Assembly (NCBI GenBank): GCA_004144185.1
Contig: SEFP01000002.1
Location: 1 to 64,000, forward strand
Direction: 5' to 3'
From: Sphingobacteriales bacterium
GTDB lineage: Bacteria; Bacteroidota; Bacteroidia; Chitinophagales; Chitinophagaceae
Length of the DNA: 64,000 nucleotides
Shown: piece by piece, positions 1 through 8,741 of the stretch
Position numbering within the stretch: the stretch's first letter is position 1
Layout of the letters: each line of letters starts with the position of its first letter
Translations under genes and position numbers: made by a program
The notes under the pieces: model-generated
Databases searched by the model: none
Told to the model about the DNA's origin: nothing
The model's input: the letters and a program-made list of their open reading frames with translations, nothing else

Positions 1-794
1 TTACCATTGTTGTCATCGCCACCGCCCCAGCCACCTCCGCCAATAATAATCGGAGGTACCCAGCCTCTGCTGCCGCGACGGCTCATGTAGCCGCCACCGC
101 CGCTTCCGCCGCCACCTTTACCGCCCATGAAGCGTGTAAACACTATGAATATGATCAGCACTAGGATAATTGCTCTGATGGAGAGCCCACCACCTTTTCC
201 TTCTTCCGGATCATCATTGGTATACTCACCTTTAGTGGCTTTGATAATCGCATCGGCCCCACGACTGAATCCTTCATAGTAGTTGGCCTGCTTAAACGAA
301 GGGGTGATCTCCCGGCGAATGATTTTTCCGGACGTGAGATCGGTCAGCGCGCCTTCCAGTCCCCGGCCTACGGAAATAGTGATCTTATGATCGTTGATGG
401 CTGCCAGTACCACCACCCCATTGTTCTTGCCGGCCCGGCCGATCTGCCAGCGATTTCCGAGTTCGGTTGCGTACTGGGCTATGTCGTAGCTCCCAATGGA
501 GGGGACTGTTACAATGATAATGCTTGTAGAGCTTTCCCGGTCGTACTGCCGCAGCCGCTGGTCGAGTTGCGAAACTTCACTGGCCGACAATACATGTGCA
601 TAGTCATTGACCGGCTGCAACGGAGTTGGCTTCTCCGGAAAATCCCCGCTTTGCTGGGCCCACAGCCCGGTCGATCCAGCCACGACCAGAAGCAGCGTCA
701 GCAGGGAACGCAACCAGGTTGCACCCGGAGTCCTTTCCGGAAGGAACGGCTGCGGAACCGGTCTGAAACGAAAGGCAGTCATCTGTTTCCTCAT
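1..794 (-). CDS. TPM-domain membrane protein with Gly-rich tail (3' end outside window)
   Basis: The reading frame starts at the ATG at 794 and runs off the window without a stop, so at least 264 codons are present. The N-terminus has a hydrophobic segment (SLLTLLLVVAGSTGLWAQ) that looks like a signal peptide ending in AQ. A TPM domain follows (motifs ending VNDYAHVLS, IIIVTVPSIG, NNGVVVLAA and VGRGLEGALTD). The visible C-terminus is very rich in Gly with a WGGG stretch, typical of YgcG-type TPM proteins. The ATG overlaps the stop of the upstream TPM gene by 4 bp (ATGA), so the two are probably translationally coupled. The partner LemA gene lies just upstream, a common Bacteroidota cluster. 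The biochemical role of TPM proteins is poorly defined; an envelope-associated function is inferred. Confidence 0.85.
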   Translation of the reverse strand, partial: MRKQMTAFRFRPVPQPFLPERTPGATWLRSLLTLLLVVAGSTGLWAQQSGDFPEKPTPLQPVNDYAHVLSASEVSQLDQRLRQYDRESSTSIIIVTVPSIGSYDIAQYATELGNRWQIGRAGKNNGVVVLAAINDHKITISVGRGLEGALTDLTSGKIIRREITPSFKQANYYEGFSRGADAIIKATKGEYTNDDPEEGKGGGLSIRAIILVLIIFIVFTRFMGGKGGGGSGGGGYMSRRGSRGWVPPIIIGGGGWGGGDDNNG

Positions 795-1252
795 GCGCCA
801 AAAACAATGTCATCCGGCAGCTCGTTGTGCGGTACGGCCGGATCGTATGGAAAATGCACGGCCATAGCCACGCCGATAGCAGTTACGGCCGCAGCAATGC
901 CTGTTCCATAGTGGGATTCTTTAAAATGCGCGACCATCTGCCGGCCGGCTTCGTTCCAGAACGCAGGACCGCCTGCCAGTTTATAAATGGCCTCATCGCC
1001 GAATAAAGCGAACTGTTTGTCTTTAATGGCTACATACACCAAAGCCGCATTGCGCTTTTCGGTTTTGTCCATCTCCAGCCGTGTAAACACCTCTTTGGCA
1101 CGCTCCATAGCATCTACGTACGCACAGGTCGATTCCACGTACACCCGGATTTCTCCGGTAGTCGTTTTCTCAGCCTGTGCGATCGCGGCAACAATGCGTT
1201 GCTGCTCCGGTTCCGGAAGCAGGCCAACAGATTTGGATTCAACAGCAGCCAT
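791..1252 (-). CDS. Small TPM-domain protein
   Basis: A 153-residue protein made almost entirely of a TPM domain. Early residues GLLPEPEQQRIVAAIAQAE lead into TTGEIRVYVES, the usual TPM beginning, and the core contains NAALVYVAIKDKQFALFGDEAIY. A hydrophobic stretch near the C-terminus (GTGIAAAVTAIGVAMAVHF) could be membrane associated. It sits between lemA and a longer TPM gene in the same direction, 39 bp after lemA and overlapping the next gene by 4 bp. Function is inferred to be linked to LemA; no catalytic role is claimed. Confidence 0.85.
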   Translation of the reverse strand: MAAVESKSVGLLPEPEQQRIVAAIAQAEKTTTGEIRVYVESTCAYVDAMERAKEVFTRLEMDKTEKRNAALVYVAIKDKQFALFGDEAIYKLAGGPAFWNEAGRQMVAHFKESHYGTGIAAAVTAIGVAMAVHFPYDPAVPHNELPDDIVFGA

Positions 1253-1291
1253 TATGATGCAAGGACAGTTTTCCGGAAGATGATTGAAGCC

Positions 1292-1903
1292 TTAGAACTG
1301 TACCTGCGGCGCGTTTTGAGCTTCTGCACTGGCGGCAAACGTCGGCCGGGCACGGAAACCGAGCATATTGGCAAAGATGTTGTTCGGGAACTGGCGTACC
1401 TGCGTATTGTAGGTTTGAACGGAACCATTATAAGCATTCCGGGAGGTCGCAATCCGGTTTTCGGTACCTTCCAGCTGATCCTGCAAGCCAAGGAAGTTTT
1501 CGGTGGCGCGCAGTTGCGGATACGCTTCTACCGAAATATTAATAAGGTTTCGGGCAGCAGTCTGTGCTTCCGCACCCGCTTTTTGCAGCTCGTCTACATC
1601 CGATTGTTCGATATCACCTACCGGCTTGGATGCGATGTTTTTCAGTGCCGCACCGGCCTGACCGGCACGGGCAGCAGCAACACCTACATAGGTTTCGCTT
1701 TCAAACTTAGCAGCTCCTTTCACCGTTGCAACCAGATTTGGAATTAAATCGGCCCGACGCTGATACTGGTTTTGCACTTCGGCCCATTTGGCTTTTACAT
1801 CTTCATCCTGGGCAACCAAGCCTTTTTGAACGTTGCAGGAATAGCAGCCACCAACAAGCAGGATGCCGAGTAAGATGAGGATGACCGGAGAGATTTTACG
1901 CAT
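1292..1903 (-). CDS. lemA: LemA family lipoprotein
   Basis: A 203-residue LemA-family protein. The N-terminus is a lipoprotein signal (VILILLGILLVGGCYSC) with the lipobox Cys at about residue 20, so it should be lipid anchored in the envelope. The rest is the alpha-helical LemA core: DEDVKAKWAEVQNQYQRRADLIPNLV is the family hallmark, followed by the VAAARAGQAG region and LRATENFLGLQDQLEGTENRI. It is first in a three-gene run with two TPM-domain proteins on the same strand. A near-consensus -7 box (TACCTTCA, minus strand, 1946-1953) lies about 40 bp upstream. The exact molecular role of LemA is not established. Confidence 0.93.
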   Translation of the reverse strand: MRKISPVILILLGILLVGGCYSCNVQKGLVAQDEDVKAKWAEVQNQYQRRADLIPNLVATVKGAAKFESETYVGVAAARAGQAGAALKNIASKPVGDIEQSDVDELQKAGAEAQTAARNLINISVEAYPQLRATENFLGLQDQLEGTENRIATSRNAYNGSVQTYNTQVRQFPNNIFANMLGFRARPTFAASAEAQNAPQVQF

Positions 1904-2081
1904 GAGAAACGTTTTTGCTGAGAGAGCGATTGAGAAATTAGGGGATGAAGGTATAAAAAAACACGTCCCATCCGCCTCAATACAAAACTATGGCCATCAT
2001 CGTTCCGGAAGGCCCAGCTACAGGTAGTTAAACCCGGTTCCGGAAAATAAACGGATTCGCTTAAACAGCAGGTGCCACGAC

Positions 2082-2089
2082 TATCTTTG
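2082..2089 (+). promoter_or_regulatory. -7 promoter element before kynU
   Basis: TATCTTTG is a perfect match to the Bacteroidota -7 consensus TAnnTTTG. Only four bases separate it from the ATG at 2094, which predicts a leaderless kynU transcript. Confidence 0.7.
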
Positions 2090-2093
2090 CCTC

Positions 2094-3362
2094 ATGAGCT
2101 TTTCGCCGGACGACTTTCGCCTCAGAGCCACCGACCTCGACGACCAAGATACTTTGTTTCCTTTCCGGGAGCGGTTTCACATTCCCCAGCACAACGGCAG
2201 CGATGTAGCCTATTTCTGTGGCAACTCGCTGGGACTGCAACCCAAAAGTACTGCTTATTTATTTGAGCAGGAACTGCGCGACTGGGCGAAATACGGCGTT
2301 GAAGGGCATTTCCAGGCCGAAAGTCCCTGGTTTAGTTACCACAAGCAGTTTGCCAAGCCATTGGGCGCTATTGTAGGCGCGCTTCCGGAAGAAGTGGTGG
2401 CTATGAACACCCTGACAGTCAACCTGCAACTGCTGATGATGACCTTTTACCGCCCTACACAGGATCGGTTCAAGATTCTGATGGAAGCAGGGGCATTTCC
2501 GTCTGATCAGTATGCCATTGAAACACTGGTGCGATTGATGGGCTACGAACCCGAAAACGCTATCATCGAAGTAGCGCCCCGCGAAAGTGAGTCTACCTTG
2601 CGCACCGAAGACATCATCGCGCAGATCGAAGCGGCCGGTTCAGAACTGAGTCTTATTTTGTTTGGCGGCGTTCAGTATTATACAGGTCAGTTTTTCGACC
2701 TGCCGGCATTGACACAGGCTGCCCATAAAGTAGGTGCACTGGCCGGATTTGATCTGGCGCATGCCGTAGGCAATGTACCACTGCAACTCCACGACTGGGA
2801 TGTGGACTTCGCGTGCTGGTGCTCGTATAAATACCTTAATAGTGGTCCGGGCGGTGTAGGCGGTGCCTATATCCACGAGCGCTTTGCCAACAACGAAAAG
2901 ATGCCCCGGCTGGCCGGCTGGTGGGGACAGCGGGAACGCGACCGCTTCCAGATGCGCAAAGGATTTATTCCGGAACCGGGTGCGCAGGGCTGGCAGTTGA
3001 GTAATGCACCGGTATTTAATATGGTGGCCCACCGGGCATCCCTTGATCTGTTTGATAAAGCCGGTATGAACGCATTGCGGGCCAAAAGCCTGATCATGAC
3101 CGCGTTTCTGGAAGAAATGCTCCACGCGATTCCCGAGAAGGCCTTTCAGATTCTGACGCCTTCCGATCCGCAGGCACGGGGCTGTCAGCTGTCGCTGCTG
3201 TATGCCCATTCCGGAAAAGAAACCTTTGACCGGATTACCGACAACGGGATCATCGCCGACTGGCGCGAACCTAATGTCATCCGGGTCGCTCCGGTGCCGA
3301 TGTATAATACGTTCATGGACTGCGTACGACTGGCAGAAGCCCTCAACGGCTCCATAGCTTAA
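2094..3362 (+). CDS. kynU: Kynureninase
   Basis: A 422-residue PLP-dependent enzyme of the kynureninase family, which cleaves kynurenine to anthranilate and alanine in tryptophan breakdown or NAD-related metabolism. Diagnostic features are the N-terminal YFCGNSLGLQPK, the internal EAGAFPSDQYAIE, the aspartate motif GFDLAHAVGNVPLQLHDW, and the PLP-lysine site CWCSYKYLNSGPGG at about residue 245. Length is normal for the family. The ATG at 2094 is the only plausible start, since the next Met is far downstream and a perfect -7 box ends four bases before it. ribF follows 19 bp after the stop and may be co-transcribed. No other kynurenine-pathway genes are visible nearby. Confidence 0.95.
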   Translation: MSFSPDDFRLRATDLDDQDTLFPFRERFHIPQHNGSDVAYFCGNSLGLQPKSTAYLFEQELRDWAKYGVEGHFQAESPWFSYHKQFAKPLGAIVGALPEEVVAMNTLTVNLQLLMMTFYRPTQDRFKILMEAGAFPSDQYAIETLVRLMGYEPENAIIEVAPRESESTLRTEDIIAQIEAAGSELSLILFGGVQYYTGQFFDLPALTQAAHKVGALAGFDLAHAVGNVPLQLHDWDVDFACWCSYKYLNSGPGGVGGAYIHERFANNEKMPRLAGWWGQRERDRFQMRKGFIPEPGAQGWQLSNAPVFNMVAHRASLDLFDKAGMNALRAKSLIMTAFLEEMLHAIPEKAFQILTPSDPQARGCQLSLLYAHSGKETFDRITDNGIIADWREPNVIRVAPVPMYNTFMDCVRLAEALNGSIA

Positions 3363-3381
3363 TTTCAACGATTCTGCCTGT

Positions 3382-4323
3382 ATGGACGCTGCCTTTCCGG
3401 AACTTAATTCCATCCGCTCGTTGCTGCGCACTACCGGCTCGGTGCTTACGGTAGGCACGTTCGACGGCGTTCACCAGGGACATCGCGCCATTTTGGAACA
3501 GGTGCGCACCACCGCACAAGCCGAAGGCTGCCCGAGCGTGCTGATTACCTTTCACCCCCACCCACGCGCAGTCGTAAACGGTGGCGGGCGACTGGAGCTG
3601 CTAACGCCTATAGCAGAACGCGTCGCACTGCTCAAATCATTCGGAATTGACGAAGTCGTTGTGGTTCCGTTTACCCCTGCGTTTGCTGCCTTATCACCAG
3701 AGGCATACATCCGCGACTTTCTGGTCCAAACATTTGCCCCACGGGTTATTGTCACCGGGTACGACCACCGGTTTGGCAGCGGCCGTCAGGGTACTTTCGA
3801 AACCCTCGACCGGATGGCCGCGACGTATCAATACCGGGTTGCCGAAATTCCGGCTACGATGCTCGATGAAGCAGCGATCAGCAGCACCAAGATCCGTAAG
3901 GCGCTGCAATCCGGGCAGGTTGAAGAAGCCGCACAGATGCTGGGAAGGCCCTATGCCGTTTCCGGAACGGTGGCTACCGGAAAGCAACTGGGTCGCACCA
4001 TCGGATTTCCGACTGCTAACTTGATTCCTCTGGAAGCCGAACAATTGATTCCGGCCGAGGGCGTTTATGCCTGTTGGGCTTTAGGGAATAGTTTCCGGAA
4101 TCGCGCCATGATCAATATCGGCCGTCGGCCTACTATAGAAGAAGCCGGTATGCGTACCATTGAAGCCAACCTGCTAGACAGCTTTTCCGGTGATCTGTAC
4201 GACCAGCCTCTGACGCTTCAGTTTGTGGCCCGGCTTCGCGACGAACAAAAATTCGGTTCGCTGGAGGCACTGAAAGCCCAGTTGCAGCAGGATCAGAAGC
4301 AGGCCGTCACAAGCTTAAAATAA
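3382..4323 (+). CDS. ribF: Bifunctional riboflavin kinase / FAD synthetase
   Basis: A 313-residue RibF that makes FMN and then FAD from riboflavin in the cytoplasm. The N-terminal nucleotidyltransferase domain (about residues 15-180) has the GTFDGVHQGHRAIL nucleotide-binding motif and ITFHPHPR, then GYDHRFGSGRQG and ISSTKIRKAL. The C-terminal kinase domain (about 180-310) has GRTIGFPTANL, then MINIGRRPT and the glutamate of IEANLLD. It lies downstream of kynU on the same strand; both enzymes are linked to cofactor metabolism only loosely. Its 3' end overlaps the 3' end of the convergent polymerase delta gene by 17 bp. Confidence 0.96.
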   Translation: MDAAFPELNSIRSLLRTTGSVLTVGTFDGVHQGHRAILEQVRTTAQAEGCPSVLITFHPHPRAVVNGGGRLELLTPIAERVALLKSFGIDEVVVVPFTPAFAALSPEAYIRDFLVQTFAPRVIVTGYDHRFGSGRQGTFETLDRMAATYQYRVAEIPATMLDEAAISSTKIRKALQSGQVEEAAQMLGRPYAVSGTVATGKQLGRTIGFPTANLIPLEAEQLIPAEGVYACWALGNSFRNRAMINIGRRPTIEEAGMRTIEANLLDSFSGDLYDQPLTLQFVARLRDEQKFGSLEALKAQLQQDQKQAVTSLK

Positions 4324-5320
4324 GTTCCAGGCGGGCGCAGTATTCGCGAAGCAGTTCGCTTTCCCGTTCGCGGCTTCCAATACCAACTGATTGTGCGGAT
4401 GTATCTGCCAGCAGCAGTAAAATGTCTTCCAAGCGCTGACGGCCGATCTGTCGGCTTTCGGCCAGGAGCGGTTTGATCCGGAACGGCGGCACTCCCAGTA
4501 GCTTGGCCGCATCAGGCGTTCCTTCATCTACAAAAGAGGCATTGTAGAGCCTGGAGTAATAGTTGTAAAACGTACCCAGCACCAGCACCAGCGGGGCCAC
4601 TTTGGGATTGGCTACAAAATGGGTCAGCATTTCATACCGCTTCTGGGCATTTTTCGGCGAAAACATCTGTGGAAACTCAAACAGATTGTACTCCCGGCCA
4701 ACACTGATATATTTTTTTATAAGTGTTGTACTCAATGCCTTTTCGTCCGGAACGTTGATGCGGATTTTCTCAATCTCGTTGGCAATTTTCTGCAGATCGG
4801 TTCCCAGTAGCGACGTCAGCAGGTACGCATTTTCCGGACCGATTGTAAAGCCGATCGTATGCCCGTAGGTCATGATCCAGCTGGGTACATCATCTTCTTT
4901 CAGCTTGGCGCTGTGCACGTGCACGACGTGGTCCAGCTTTTTGGCCAGCGTGGTGAGCTTGCCCCGGCCGTCGATCTTTTTAAAGCGGTGCTCGATATAG
5001 AAACGGGTCGTCGGAGAAGGATTTTCCAGGTACGACGCCAGGTCGTTCAGGTTGCTCAATTGGGCCGCATCCCGCAGGATCACCACCTGATACTCAGCAA
5101 ACATAGGAAAGCGGCGACACGAGCTGAGAACTTCCTGTACAGTGGTGTCTTTTCCATAGAGCACCAACAGGTTAAAATCCCGTTCTGCTTCCGGAAGCAG
5201 GGTCTCGTAGGCAGCCGTAATCCGGTCGGCGTCATAGGATTCTTCGCCATCAGCCAGGCAGATAAGCGGTGCCTTTCCGTGCGCCAGATCTTTAAGCAGC
5301 GTTGCGGCCGATGCAGTCAT
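4307..5320 (-). CDS. holA: DNA polymerase III delta subunit
   Basis: A 337-residue clamp-loader delta subunit, which opens the sliding clamp during replication. Motifs include the N-terminal LICLADGEESYDADRIT, the segment FNLLVLYGKDTTVQEVLSSC followed by RRFPMFAEYQVVILRDA, and the later TDLQKIANEIEKI and REYNLFEFPQMF that are typical of Bacteroidota HolA. Start chosen at the ATG at 5320; a weak -7 box (CACATTTG) lies at 5336-5343 on the minus strand. The end overlaps convergent ribF by 17 bp, leaving no room for a terminator between them. Confidence 0.93.
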   Translation of the reverse strand: MTASAATLLKDLAHGKAPLICLADGEESYDADRITAAYETLLPEAERDFNLLVLYGKDTTVQEVLSSCRRFPMFAEYQVVILRDAAQLSNLNDLASYLENPSPTTRFYIEHRFKKIDGRGKLTTLAKKLDHVVHVHSAKLKEDDVPSWIMTYGHTIGFTIGPENAYLLTSLLGTDLQKIANEIEKIRINVPDEKALSTTLIKKYISVGREYNLFEFPQMFSPKNAQKRYEMLTHFVANPKVAPLVLVLGTFYNYYSRLYNASFVDEGTPDAAKLLGVPPFRIKPLLAESRQIGRQRLEDILLLLADTSAQSVGIGSRERESELLREYCARLELILSL

Positions 5321-5522
5321 ACATGCAAATGTGAGGGGTTTATCGGTTGGTACGTATGCTTCCGAAAAAAAGAAAGCTGTTCCGGGATCGTTCCGGAATA
5401 TGCCGGTCCGGATTGCGTTAAAAATCAGTCAACAGAATTAGCAGACTGCCTTTAAACCTGTATTTTGCGGATTGCTGAAAGCATTTTTTTCTTCTTAACC
5501 TCAGAAATCATCCTGCTTTTTT

Positions 5523-6533
5523 ATGAGCGATCAACCCAATTATCCATCTGCGGGGATTCCCAACGATCCACCGCAGCGTCCGACGGTCCCGCCTCCCGCT
5601 TCTTCCTATGGCGCCCCACCACCACAGCCTCCCAAGCGGAATGGATTGTGGTGGCTTCCCTGGGTGATTGTAGCCCTTTTGGGTGGAACTGTCATCTACC
5701 TGCTACAAAACAAAAACAAGATTGAAGACCGCAATGATGTACTCGTAGATCAAACCGCCCGAGCCGATTCGTCTTATGATGCCGTCAACGTAGAATACCA
5801 GGCTGCACTGGCCCGGTTGGATGACTTGGTATCTCAAAACGAAGAAATGGCCCGCCAGATGGTCGACAAAGACGGAACTGTTACCAAACTGAAATCCGAA
5901 ATCGAAGGCCTGCTGCGCAAATCCAACCGCTCGGCCGCCGATAATACCAAGGCCCAGAAGCTGATTAAACAACTGAACGAGAAAACCCGCGGCTACGAAC
6001 AGCGGATTGCCGAACTGGAAGCTGAAAACGCAAACCTGAATACTCAGGTTACGACCGTAGCCCGCGAGCGCGATTCTACCGTGACCGAAAATGCCGGATT
6101 GCAACAAAAAGTCCGGCTGGGTGCGGTGTTGCATGCCTCCAATATCCGGCTGCTACCGATCGACTTACGTCGTAATGGGACCAAGGAAAAAGAAACCACC
6201 AAGGCCCGTCGCGTGGATCTGATCCGGGTGCTGTTTGACATCGACGAAAACCGGATTGCCGAAAGTGGTTCCAAGGATATCTATATCCGGGTCATCAATC
6301 CGGATGGTCAGCTGGTAACCAGCGCCGCAATCGGCTCTGGCGTAACGACAGGTGCTGATGGTCAGCCGATTGAGTATACGTTGCAAAAGCAGGTAATGCT
6401 GAATCAGAATGAGCGCGCCAAAGATGTGAGCGTAGACTGGAATCAGTCGACCGACTACCAGAAAGGCAGCTACCGGGTGATCATCTACAACGAAGGCTAT
6501 CAGATTGGTTCCGGAAGCGTGACCCTGCGCTAA
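5523..6533 (+). CDS. Membrane-anchored coiled-coil protein, unknown function
   Basis: A 336-residue protein that I do not recognise as a named family. The first 45 residues are rich in Pro, Ser and Gln and should be cytoplasmic. One transmembrane helix follows (LWWLPWVIVALLGGTVIYLL, about 43-62). Residues about 80-195 form a long predicted coiled coil with many Glu, Lys, Gln and Leu. The C-terminal 130 residues look like a beta-rich domain (VDLIRVLFDIDENRIAESG, YIRVINPDGQLV, GSYRVIIYNEGYQIGSG). The layout suggests an inner-membrane protein with a periplasmic coiled coil. It is a single gene ending in a strong terminator. A TATTTTG sequence at 5461-5467 may be a -7 box with one base less than consensus. 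Confidence 0.75.
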   Translation: MSDQPNYPSAGIPNDPPQRPTVPPPASSYGAPPPQPPKRNGLWWLPWVIVALLGGTVIYLLQNKNKIEDRNDVLVDQTARADSSYDAVNVEYQAALARLDDLVSQNEEMARQMVDKDGTVTKLKSEIEGLLRKSNRSAADNTKAQKLIKQLNEKTRGYEQRIAELEAENANLNTQVTTVARERDSTVTENAGLQQKVRLGAVLHASNIRLLPIDLRRNGTKEKETTKARRVDLIRVLFDIDENRIAESGSKDIYIRVINPDGQLVTSAAIGSGVTTGADGQPIEYTLQKQVMLNQNERAKDVSVDWNQSTDYQKGSYRVIIYNEGYQIGSGSVTLR

Positions 6534-6562
6534 GGGAATAGCAATCCCATACGTTTGTTCCG

Positions 6563-6606
6563 GAAAAACGCCGTCCTGTTTGCATACGGACGGCGTTTTT
6601 TTTATT
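6563..6606 (+). terminator. Rho-independent terminator after the coiled-coil protein
   Basis: Inverted repeat AACGCCGTCC / GGACGGCGTT with an 11-base loop, followed by a run of eight T. Confidence 0.9.
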
Positions 6607-6711
6607 TTTCGCATCTTTACCAAACCAACGGTAACAGAAACTTAATGGCTGCTTTACGTGCCTCCCTTTTATTCCGCGGTAACATTGCAGCCGAATTCCA
6701 AAGCCCCTTGT

Positions 6712-7395
6712 ATGGAAGCACTTCCCGCTAAGATTTTGATTGTTGATGACGAAGCTGATATCACGGAATTTATCGCCTATAACCTGCGCGCTAAAGGCTA
6801 TCTGACAGCCACTGCCCGCGATGGACTGGAAGGTCTCCGGAAAGCCAAAGAGTTTAAGCCCGACCTGATTCTGCTGGATGTAATGATGCCCAATAAAGAC
6901 GGGATGGAGACCCTGCGCGACCTGCGTGCCCTCCCCGATTTTGAAGACACGGCCATCTTGTTCCTGACCGCGATGAGCGACGAAAAGTCAGAGATCGAAG
7001 GGTTGCGCCTAGGTGCCGACGACTACATCGCCAAGCCCATCAAGCCCGAACTGCTGGCCACCCGGATTGCAGCAGCGCTGCGCCGGACCCGCAAAGAAGA
7101 CGAAGGCGAAAAGCGCATGTCGTTCGGCGATCTGGAAATCAACCAGACCAAGTTCACCGTTACGTATCAGGAACAGGACATTGCGCTGGCTAAAAAAGAG
7201 TTTGAACTGCTGAGCCTGCTGGCCTCCAAGCCGGGACGGGTGTTTCTGCGCAACGAAATTCTGCAACGCGTCTGGGGAACCGATGTGATTGTCGGCGACC
7301 GTACCATCGACGTCCACATCCGGAAAATCCGCCAGAAAGTAGGCATCGACCTGATCACAACCGTCAAAGGCGTGGGTTATAAGTTTGAGATGTAA
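6712..7395 (+). CDS. OmpR/PhoB-family response regulator
   Basis: A 227-residue two-component regulator. The receiver domain (about 1-120) has the acidic pair in ILIVDDEADI, the phospho-acceptor Asp in LILLDVMMPNKDG, the Thr of LFLTAMSD and the Lys of DYIAKPIKP. The C-terminal winged-helix domain (about 130-227) has KKEFELLSLLASKPGRVFLR and DRTIDVHIRKIRQKVG, as in OmpR/PhoB. The start at 6712 (MEALPAKIL) is preferred over the in-frame upstream start at 6658, because the receiver fold begins right after it. A PhoR-like kinase lies 172 bp downstream, with a hairpin between the two genes. The target genes are not visible. Confidence 0.94.
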   Translation: MEALPAKILIVDDEADITEFIAYNLRAKGYLTATARDGLEGLRKAKEFKPDLILLDVMMPNKDGMETLRDLRALPDFEDTAILFLTAMSDEKSEIEGLRLGADDYIAKPIKPELLATRIAAALRRTRKEDEGEKRMSFGDLEINQTKFTVTYQEQDIALAKKEFELLSLLASKPGRVFLRNEILQRVWGTDVIVGDRTIDVHIRKIRQKVGIDLITTVKGVGYKFEM

Positions 7396-7448
7396 AAAGA
7401 CCTTTGAAAGATTCCGGAATTCTCCGGATACATACAAAGCAGTATTTT

Positions 7449-7476
7449 AAAAGGGCGAATTTGATTCGCCCTTTTA
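7449..7476 (+). terminator. Hairpin between response regulator and kinase genes
   Basis: Inverted repeat AAAAGGGCGAAT / ATTCGCCCTTTT with a 3-base loop and T run. It looks like a terminator and would make the downstream kinase at least partly independent of the regulator. Confidence 0.8.
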
Positions 7477-7567
7477 TAGTTTGAACACCGGGCAGGTCGG
7501 TTTCCAGTATCCATTTCCGGAACTTTATCCGTTCGTTTCTTTCTCCGATTGCATTTTCATTTAAGCA

Positions 7568-8623
7568 ATGCGCCTGCTGAGCACCAAAAATATTTCTCCC
7601 AAGCAGCTTTCAGCGGCTACCGCACTGGTATCGGCGCTGCTCAATACCGCGTTCAGCCTGCTGCTTACCAACAGCCTCTGGACGGTTGTTGCTGTTTTCA
7701 TCGTTACATTTTTGGTAACGTATGGTGTCTACTTCTACACGCTACAGGTTTTCATTTACCGGAAGATCAAGGTGATCTACAAGTTTATCTTCCAGACCAA
7801 GGCCACTAAAAAAGAAGAGTTTTTTTACAACAACATTCTGCCGCAGAAATCTATCGAAGAAGTATCGAGAGATGTAGCCCGCTGGGCTGCCCAGCGCCGC
7901 TACGAAATCGATGCGCTGAAAGAAAACGAGTCGTTCCGGAAAGAATTTCTCATGAATCTGGCGCACGAACTCCGGACGCCCATTTTTACGGCCCAAGGCT
8001 ATATTGATACCCTGTTGGGCGGTGCGCTGGCCGATCCGGAAGTGGCCACCCGCTTTTTGTCGAATGCATCGCGGAGTATTGACCGGCTGGTGCGGCTGGT
8101 CGACGATCTGAACGAGATCTCCAAGCTGGAATCGGGCCGCATCGGGGTGGTGGAATCGGCTTTTGTGATTCAGGATCTGATCCGGGAAGTATACGAAGAG
8201 TTTTCGATGCAGGCCGAGACCAAGCCAATGACACTGACCTTTAAAAAAGGTACCGAAGGACCAATTGCCGTGCTGGCCGACCGGCCCAAAATCCGGCAGG
8301 TGCTGGCCAATCTGGTGGAGAATGCCCTTAAATACGGCCATGACGGCGGCACGGTTACAGCCGGCTGCTACTCAACCGACGGGCAACGGGTGTATGTAGA
8401 AATCTCCGACGACGGTCCCGGCATTCCGGAAACGCACCTGCCCCGCATTTTTGAGCGGTTTTACCGGGCCGACAAAAGCCGCAACCGTGAAATCGGTGGC
8501 ACCGGGCTAGGGCTGGCGATCGTCAAGCATCTGGTCGAAGCCCATGGTCAGACCATTACCGTACGCAGCAAACCCGGAGTGGGTTCTTCTTTTGGCTTTA
8601 CGTTGCGCGAAGCCCGCAATTAG
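7568..8623 (+). CDS. PhoR-like sensor histidine kinase
   Basis: A 351-residue membrane histidine kinase. Two adjacent transmembrane helices lie at about 14-36 and 37-60 with almost no extracytoplasmic loop, so it may sense inside the membrane or through a partner. The HisKA domain has the phospho-accepting His in [11 protein letters not shown] (about residue 131). The ATPase domain has the N box [10 protein letters not shown], the G1 box DDGPGIPE, an F box around RFYRADKSR and the G2 box [13 protein letters not shown]. It is the natural partner of the upstream regulator, although a hairpin separates the two genes. Confidence 0.93.
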   Translation: MRLLSTKNISPKQLSAATALVSALLNTAFSLLLTNSLWTVVAVFIVTFLVTYGVYFYTLQVFIYRKIKVIYKFIFQTKATKKEEFFYNNILPQKSIEEVSRDVARWAAQRRYEIDALKENESFRKEFLMNLAHELRTPIFTAQGYIDTLLGGALADPEVATRFLSNASRSIDRLVRLVDDLNEISKLESGRIGVVESAFVIQDLIREVYEEFSMQAETKPMTLTFKKGTEGPIAVLADRPKIRQVLANLVENALKYGHDGGTVTAGCYSTDGQRVYVEISDDGPGIPETHLPRIFERFYRADKSRNREIGGTGLGLAIVKHLVEAHGQTITVRSKPGVGSSFGFTLREARN

Positions 8624-8688
8624 TTGCAACTGCGCAACAAGTTTTCCGCAATGCTTTTATAAAAAGGAACTCCCTTCCGGAAGCAGCT

Positions 8689-8696
8689 TACCTTCG
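8689..8696 (+). promoter_or_regulatory. Probable -7 promoter element before icd
   Basis: TACCTTCG matches TAnnTTTG at all but one position and lies about 45 bp before the icd ATG. Confidence 0.5.
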
Positions 8697-8741
8697 CACC
8701 TCCTTTTCACAACCTTCCCTCAGAATTTTTTTTTGTCTATC

